From NCBI GenBank assembly GCA_004335635.1, contig QAXH01004366.1:21352-45953 (forward strand): 24,602 nucleotides of DNA, read 5' to 3'. This stretch comes from Chloromonas sp. AAM2. Its lineage: Eukaryota > Chlorophyta > Chlorophyceae > Chlamydomonadales > Chlamydomonadaceae. Shown here in pieces: positions 19,238-24,602 of the stretch (positions are counted from its first letter, which is position 1; each line of letters starts with the position of its first letter). Position numbers and translations under genes: made by a program. A model generated the notes under the pieces. The model worked only from the letters and a program-made list of their open reading frames with translations, did not search any database and had not been told where the DNA came from.

Positions 19238-22200
19238 ATGACTCCATGGCAAGGTTCTGCGGGAGGCGTACGAACCACCCTGAGTTCCGTGAGTGTTGCG
19301 TCTGTCGCAAGTCACGATAGTCAACTGTAGATCTGACGTCTGCAACACATCAACAGATTAACTTCAAAGCGCACTGAATACGGGATACATGTGCAGACGA
19401 GGCTGTCCTGGGAGTGTAACGACTGGAAGCCACATGGACACATCATGTCCCATCTCAACTGCAGGTCGTGAACCAGCGAGCGTTCTCAAACAGCTGTGGA
19501 CTGCCGCTAGCAGCTCTAGTGGACTTCGTGCCACCTTCAGAGGCAGGCATCCAGCGAATAGCCAGGGGCCCAGTGCGCTGCCCAGACTGCTATGCATGTC
19601 TCAATCAGTACTGTCGGGTGCGTCCTCAGCCCCAGGTGCAGCCTTTGATGCAGCTCATGCAATGCGCATACAGCAGCAGATGCGCAATAAGCATGCGCTG
19701 AATTCTCCAGCTGCACCACACATGCATGGGGACTTGTCCACGCACAGCTCAATGCGCTCCAAGACTAAGAGTAGAGCATGCATGGAAATTCAGCGAATTT
19801 TACCAGCACAGTGTTCAAGTACCCTTATTGGTGTATATGTGCATGGCCAACGTGTACGGTGAGGGCTGCATGCAGATGTGTGCAAACACGCTGATTGCAG
19901 CTCACAAGGCACGTTCAGCCAACGAATGAAGCCAACAGCGGCCAGCTCATGCCTGATGTAGTCCGCATGGTTCCCTGCGGTGCATGTTGGCCACAGGTCA
20001 ACATTGAGCAGGGGAGCTGGGAGTGTGTCATGTGTGGCACGAGCTGCATGGCACCTGCCGGGGCCCTGGCCACAGACATAGCGGTACGTGCTTGCATGGA
20101 TTTGCACATACACGCCCTGACATACACACGTAGCACGTGCACACACGACATGTGCAGGTGTTTGCAGAGGTGTCAGTATGCAGCAAGGCACTTACATGGC
20201 GGCATGGCGCATCTGCACAACTTTTGCACTCCTGTATACGCACCAGCAGGTAGCATGCATGCTGCCACCACGCTTCACTTTCTTGAGAAGAGTGAGCAGG
20301 TTGTCTCTTGTCCATGGTCCAGCTTTGCCTTTGGCAGCAAGGGGTTGGCGTGAACTGCAGGAAGTTACCAACGTGAGGTTTTTTCAACGTAAAGCATTGA
20401 CAACCATGGGTACCGTGCGTGCACAGGGAGAGATACCTTATGTACCCACCATGATGTGTACAGGTGTACATTCCACGCCATGTATGCAAACACGTAGTTG
20501 TTTTATGATCCAGTCGTGGTGCATTCCCATGCCGAGTGCGCAGGCCAATCCTGAGATGTGCACAGAGGCTGTTGAGTACCTGACCCAGGCCCCTCCCGCC
20601 CCGACGCCGGGCGAGGGCCAAGAGGCGGTGCCGCATGTGGTGCTGGTTATGGATACCAACATGGAGGCAGCGCACATGAATAACCTACGCAAGGCCCTGC
20701 CGGCAGCCATACTGGTAGGGCAGGGTGGGTGCGGCATGCGGGCAGGCAGATCCGGCTCAGTACAGCCTGTGTCCAGCGCACATGGCATTATAGGATGCGC
20801 ACAGCCGTAGTGCAGTAGCTGGCCAAAAGCAGGACAAAAGAAGATTACAATGGCAACCCAACATGCAGCTGTTGCCAAAGGTTTTGTTGTTTGCCACATG
20901 GCTTGTTTGGAAAGAGGTTGTTCTGGCTTCCTCTGACGTTTACTTTCTCTTGGCTGGTTGACATTCGCAGCACAGTCCTATTTGTAGTGCAGTCAAGTTA
21001 TAACAAGGTGCACTGTGTGGCAAGATGGCTGATTTTGTGTTCCCGGTGGCCGCAGTCAGAGCTGGGCCAGTCAGCGCTGGTCAGTGTGGTGGGCTGCGAT
21101 GCGGTGGTGACCCTGTGGTGCCTGGGCGCGGGGCTGGAGGGGGCAAAGGATGCGGAGGTCGCGGAGCGTGTTCCTGCCAGGGTGGAGGCGCACACACTGC
21201 CGGGTGACATCGCCATGGACCAGGTGAGGCTCTGGCTGTGTTTATGCAGGGGAAAGGTGCGGTGAGTATTGGTTATGGGTTGATGTGAGGAGTGAGAGCA
21301 CTGGGCGGGTGGTTGCACGTTCAGTGCTGTTGGTTGTCGTCTATGTTGCTTGTGCTGATGAGCACTCGATTGAAACATTGCAATAGGACTGTGATGCTGT
21401 TTGTTCTCGTCTGAACTGCTTGTGCGGCAGTCAGCGAGCGATACTCTGCATCAAACACGGACGGCATCAGCTTTCGGGTCCTTGGTGTGAGGCATACAAC
21501 TCCCATCCCATGTGGCTGTCTGGTGTACACATGCGCACAATCAAGCACGACGTGGAATAGAATGAACGCGCGTGATTGGTTCAGGTTGGTGTGTCTTCCA
21601 TGCAGTGGTCTTTGCATGCACATGCATGGGGCCTGCTCACACATGGATCAAGCGTAAGGCTGCGTACATCTGTGACATATGGATCCTGCATGCTTAGCTC
21701 CTTATGTATGCATCTGTCGTATGCATGGCCATGCTCCGCAGGCCAGTGTGACGTCTGTCCTGCTCCAGAGCAGCATGTACTGGGCACCACTGGGCAAGGC
21801 AGGGGCGGGCCTGGACGCAATCCTCAGCACCTTACGACCGCTGCACGCGCACCTGCCAATGCAGGAGAGACCACGGTGCGTGCATCCATCATTCATCTAA
21901 CGGTAGACAGCTAAAACAGGTTTCACAGCCAGCTAAAGAATAGGGTTTCTGCTTGAGAAACTCGTCCCAAACTGGTTTGTGAGGACCTGTGTTTGGTGTT
22001 GAGATCCGCCTAATTCACTCGTAGCATGGAAAAGCGCCCCCAACGTCACGCGTGGATGCCAGGATGCCAGGGTGGCCTCTCATGGTTCATTGGTCCGACG
22101 AGCCCTTCAAGCCCAAATGCCCGAAATGCATCCTCAGCTGGGCTTCTGGCACTGCTTAGCATTGGGCAGCACTTCTGTCGCATGGCATTCCATCGCATGG

Positions 22201-24556
22201 CACAGCGCACCACTCCCAGCGCCCGTATGCCCGCAGTTGCCTGGCAGTGGGCATAGAGGTGGGTCTCCGCCTGCTGGCGGCCTCCGCCCGCGCCCAGAAC
22301 GCGCCCCTACCTGCCCGGGGAAGCCGACTCATGATCATCACGGCAGGGCCCACCACAACAGGTGGGAGCAAGGATAGGCTGTTTCAGGTGGAAATCGACT
22401 AGATCAGACCCTCACTTTATTTGCCAGAAGACTGCTGGCCAATGTGGTGCCCTGTGTGTTCATTCCCGCATAACCCGTAGGGCAAGGGTTGGACAGACAT
22501 GTGCGGCTTGCAACCGTTTGCAGGCTTCCCTTCAGGTCGTTCAAGCACGGCAGCTGCTGCCTCATGCATGCCTTTGTAGAAAGGCACGGGTGTGCCGGTA
22601 TATGCACCACCATACAGTGCAACGAGGTATGATCCGGGCATTGTCGTAGACTGGTCCTTTGCGAACAACTAGGGTCCTGTCCTATCCGCTGCACAGGCCC
22701 CTGCAGCGTGCCCCTGTCCGCCCTGAGCCACGTGGCCCCCGCCCCCCCGCCCCCGGGCCCTGTGATGGAGCAGGCGCGGCTGCACATGATGGGCCTTACA
22801 CGCATGGCCCGGTCGCTGGCAGCACCCGTGGACGTGTTGGCAGGTGAGAGACTGGGTGTGCGTCAGGTGTGTGCATGCTTTGTGTGGACCGCTGTGTGCG
22901 GTTCGTCATCGAGGTGGTACTGTAGACAAACATGTGTACTATACAGGTATTGATGCGTAAAGATGTCAAGGCCAGCAAGCGAATTGAAAAGCAGCAAAGC
23001 CGTTCATGCCGTTCCCACCGATGCCTTGCACTCTCAATCCTATCCTCACAAGCGCTGTGCTTGCCTCTGCTTTGCCTGTTGGCAGTTTCCTCCCCGTGTG
23101 TGCACGTGTCCCTCTTGTCAGAGCTCGCTGACCTGACAGGCGGGATGCTGTGGCACCACAGGGGGGACAGCCCGTTGATGCAGCAGACACTGCAGGCGGC
23201 AGTGACCAGGGGATGGGCGGCAGCAGGTGGGTGGTGCAGCGGTAAGGGTGGGAGGATGCTGCCAAGTCAAATCTAAGCCTAACAAGGCTGAGGTCATTGC
23301 TTGAAGCAAGAATACATGCCGATGAGAAAAGAGAACAGACAAGTCAGGGGGATCTGGGAGACGATAACCATGTGATTTCGGCAAGCCTTGCGTGCAGTAG
23401 TGCCGATGCCACAGTTAACCGACAAAGGCTTGATCATACCATGTGGCTTTGTTCACGCAGCATAATTCACTGACGCAGCACTACCTTAAGCTCTTACTCA
23501 GGAGTTCAAAGCAAGCCAGACCAGGGTTTCAAATGTGGGGAGTGGCTGCGCAGGAGTGCTGGACTGCTACGTGCCCCGGGGCCTCAAGGTGGTGCAGTGG
23601 CTGGGACCCGTGAACGACCTGCAGGACCGCATCAAGGCAAGCACTTCGATTGGTGGAATTCTTACAGCACAGGTTCAGCCCCCGCTGTTGCTGCGCAATG
23701 CTGGTTCCGACAGCCTGAAATGATGCATGTGGTCAATGTGTGTGCTGTAGTGCGATCAACAACATATATTGAGCTGCAGTTGAACAGTTAAACAGTCAAC
23801 CAATGCAACATGATCTAGATCACGTCCATATTCATCACGTGTGTGTGCAGGAGGGCACTGTGGCCAAGGGCATCCCGGGCAGTGCGGGCGCGTCCCCCGC
23901 GGCGTGCCATGTGGGCCCCCTGTGCGCTGGGCAGGGCGCGGCGGCGCGCATCGAGCTGACCAGGGACCTCACGGCGGGAGCAAGCGTGCACCTGCAGGTG
24001 GGTGGCATGAGCGCGTGCGGGGTGCATGGGTGAGTGTAGGGCTGTGTGGAAGAGCACGTGAACGTGTGCAGGGCCGGGCGGAACAGCCCCTCACACAGCG
24101 GGTATGAACACGTGTCGGCTATGAGAGTAGATGACTGACCCATTGGAGCCTGTGCTGCTGCCTTGTGTTGAGGCCGTAGAGGCGATGAGCTGCTGCTGCT
24201 CATTCATGGCTTGTTCTAGAAATGGCTTGTTCTACATGGTCATGCAGACAGGCAAAGACCATTGAATGAACTAATTCGAGTGACAGTTGCATGGCCTTGG
24301 GCATAAACCTTTGCGACCAACCACCAGTGTTGTGGCGCCTGCCTGCCAAACCAGATTGCATGCGCCTTTACCCTGATGACATCAAAGCCATACAATGTTG
24401 TACCCCCGGCGCGCCTTGTCCCCGGCTTAGGTTGTGTTGCACTACCGCGAGCGCTCCACGGGCGCGCGCGTGGTGCGGGTCGTGACCAGACGCGTGCGGG
24501 TGGTGGGAACTGTGGGGGAACTGCTGCAGGGAGTGGATGCGCAGGCGGCAGCAGCG
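19238..24556 (+). CDS. Divergent Sec23/Sec24-family COPII coat protein (5' part, runs off the right edge)
   Basis: Twelve exons: 19238-19288, 19465-19617, 19997-20083, 20544-20714, 21056-21223, 21742-21875, 22237-22361, 22697-22843, 23122-23226 (or to 23241), 23554-23636, 23851-23997, 24431-24556. They join in one frame to about 499 aa and continue past the window. Sec23/Sec24 form the inner COPII shell on ER exit sites; Sec23 is the Sar1 GAP. A zinc finger uses Cys56, Cys59, Cys78 and Cys81, with WECVMCG at its end. The trunk starts near residue 128 with VVLVMDTNM, resembling the Sec23 VVDTCM strand, followed by SALVSVVGCDAVV, RLMIITAGPTTTG and ELADLTGGML. The beta-sandwich then shows ARIELTRDLTAG and VVLHYRERSTGARVVRVVT. 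Similarity is clearly lower than for a housekeeping Sec23, so I suspect the divergent plant/algal Sec23-like branch. The start ATG has context ACAATG and joins exon 2 in phase. The intron after 23636 begins with GC. Confidence 0.8.
23637..23850 (+). other. GC-AG intron in the Sec23/24-like gene
   Basis: The exon ends ATCAAG and the intron starts GCAAGC, matching the usual AG|GCAAG form of GC donors. The acceptor is GTGTGTGCAG. Phase 0 on both sides joins DRIK to EGTVAKG. Reading on without splicing gives a stop at 23721, and I see no GT donor giving a comparable join. Confidence 0.7.
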
Positions 24557-24602
24557 GTAGGTGATTGAGAGCTATAGGGCAGTGAGTAGGAGCAGTAGCG
24601 AT

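Noticed and set aside
20028..20675. 215-codon minus-strand ORF
   Set aside because: It lies across an intron and two exons of the Sec23/24-like gene, is rich in Cys/His from repeated CACA/TGCATG sequence, and has no recognisable domain.
21958..21985. Further inverted motif copy (minus strand CCAGTTTGGGAC)
   Set aside because: It lacks one base of the core and has no extended similarity; it is within what chance could give and sits in an intron.

Overview
The window looks like nuclear DNA of a green alga (Chlorophyta). The coding parts are fairly GC-rich. Introns are dense and short to medium (about 120-700 bp), nearly all GT-AG, with donors such as GTGAGT and GTAAGG and acceptors of the TGCAG/CACAG type. 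Candidate polyadenylation signals are the chlorophyte pentamer TGTAA. The predicted LETM1 is closest in motif order, as I recall the families, to the plant type with a C-terminal EF-hand. I cannot name the genus; a trebouxiophyte or core chlorophyte is an inference.

Four protein genes are supported, all on the + strand. (1) About 85-6396: the 3' part of a WD40/beta-propeller-like protein gene whose 5' end lies outside the window. I reconstruct ten phase-compatible exons (556 codons) ending in a Gln-rich tail, plus one weak upstream exon. One intron carries an eight-copy 30-bp minisatellite. (2) 8200-8880: a complete, intronless CDS for V-type ATPase subunit E (226 aa). (3) 10567-17450: a complete 16-exon gene for the mitochondrial inner-membrane protein LETM1 (825 aa), with an EF-hand split by the last intron. 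(4) 19238-24556 and beyond the right edge: the first 12 exons (about 499 aa) of a divergent Sec23/Sec24-family COPII coat protein, with a zinc finger, the trunk domain and part of the beta-sandwich.

The genes serve unrelated housekeeping roles (vacuolar acidification, mitochondrial cation exchange, ER-to-Golgi traffic, an unassigned propeller protein). Nothing suggests an operon-like or co-functional cluster. The three intergenic stretches (about 6.4-8.2, 8.9-10.6 and 17.5-19.2 kb) hold long presumptive 3' UTRs, TGTAA signals and several copies of a short dispersed motif, core TTGCCAGTTCTGGGACA, which is the most interesting non-coding signal here. I found no rRNA, tRNA, CRISPR array, transposase or prokaryote-type element.

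Exon boundaries were inferred by eye from reading-frame continuity, splice-site consensus and remembered family motifs. No search or transcript evidence was available.
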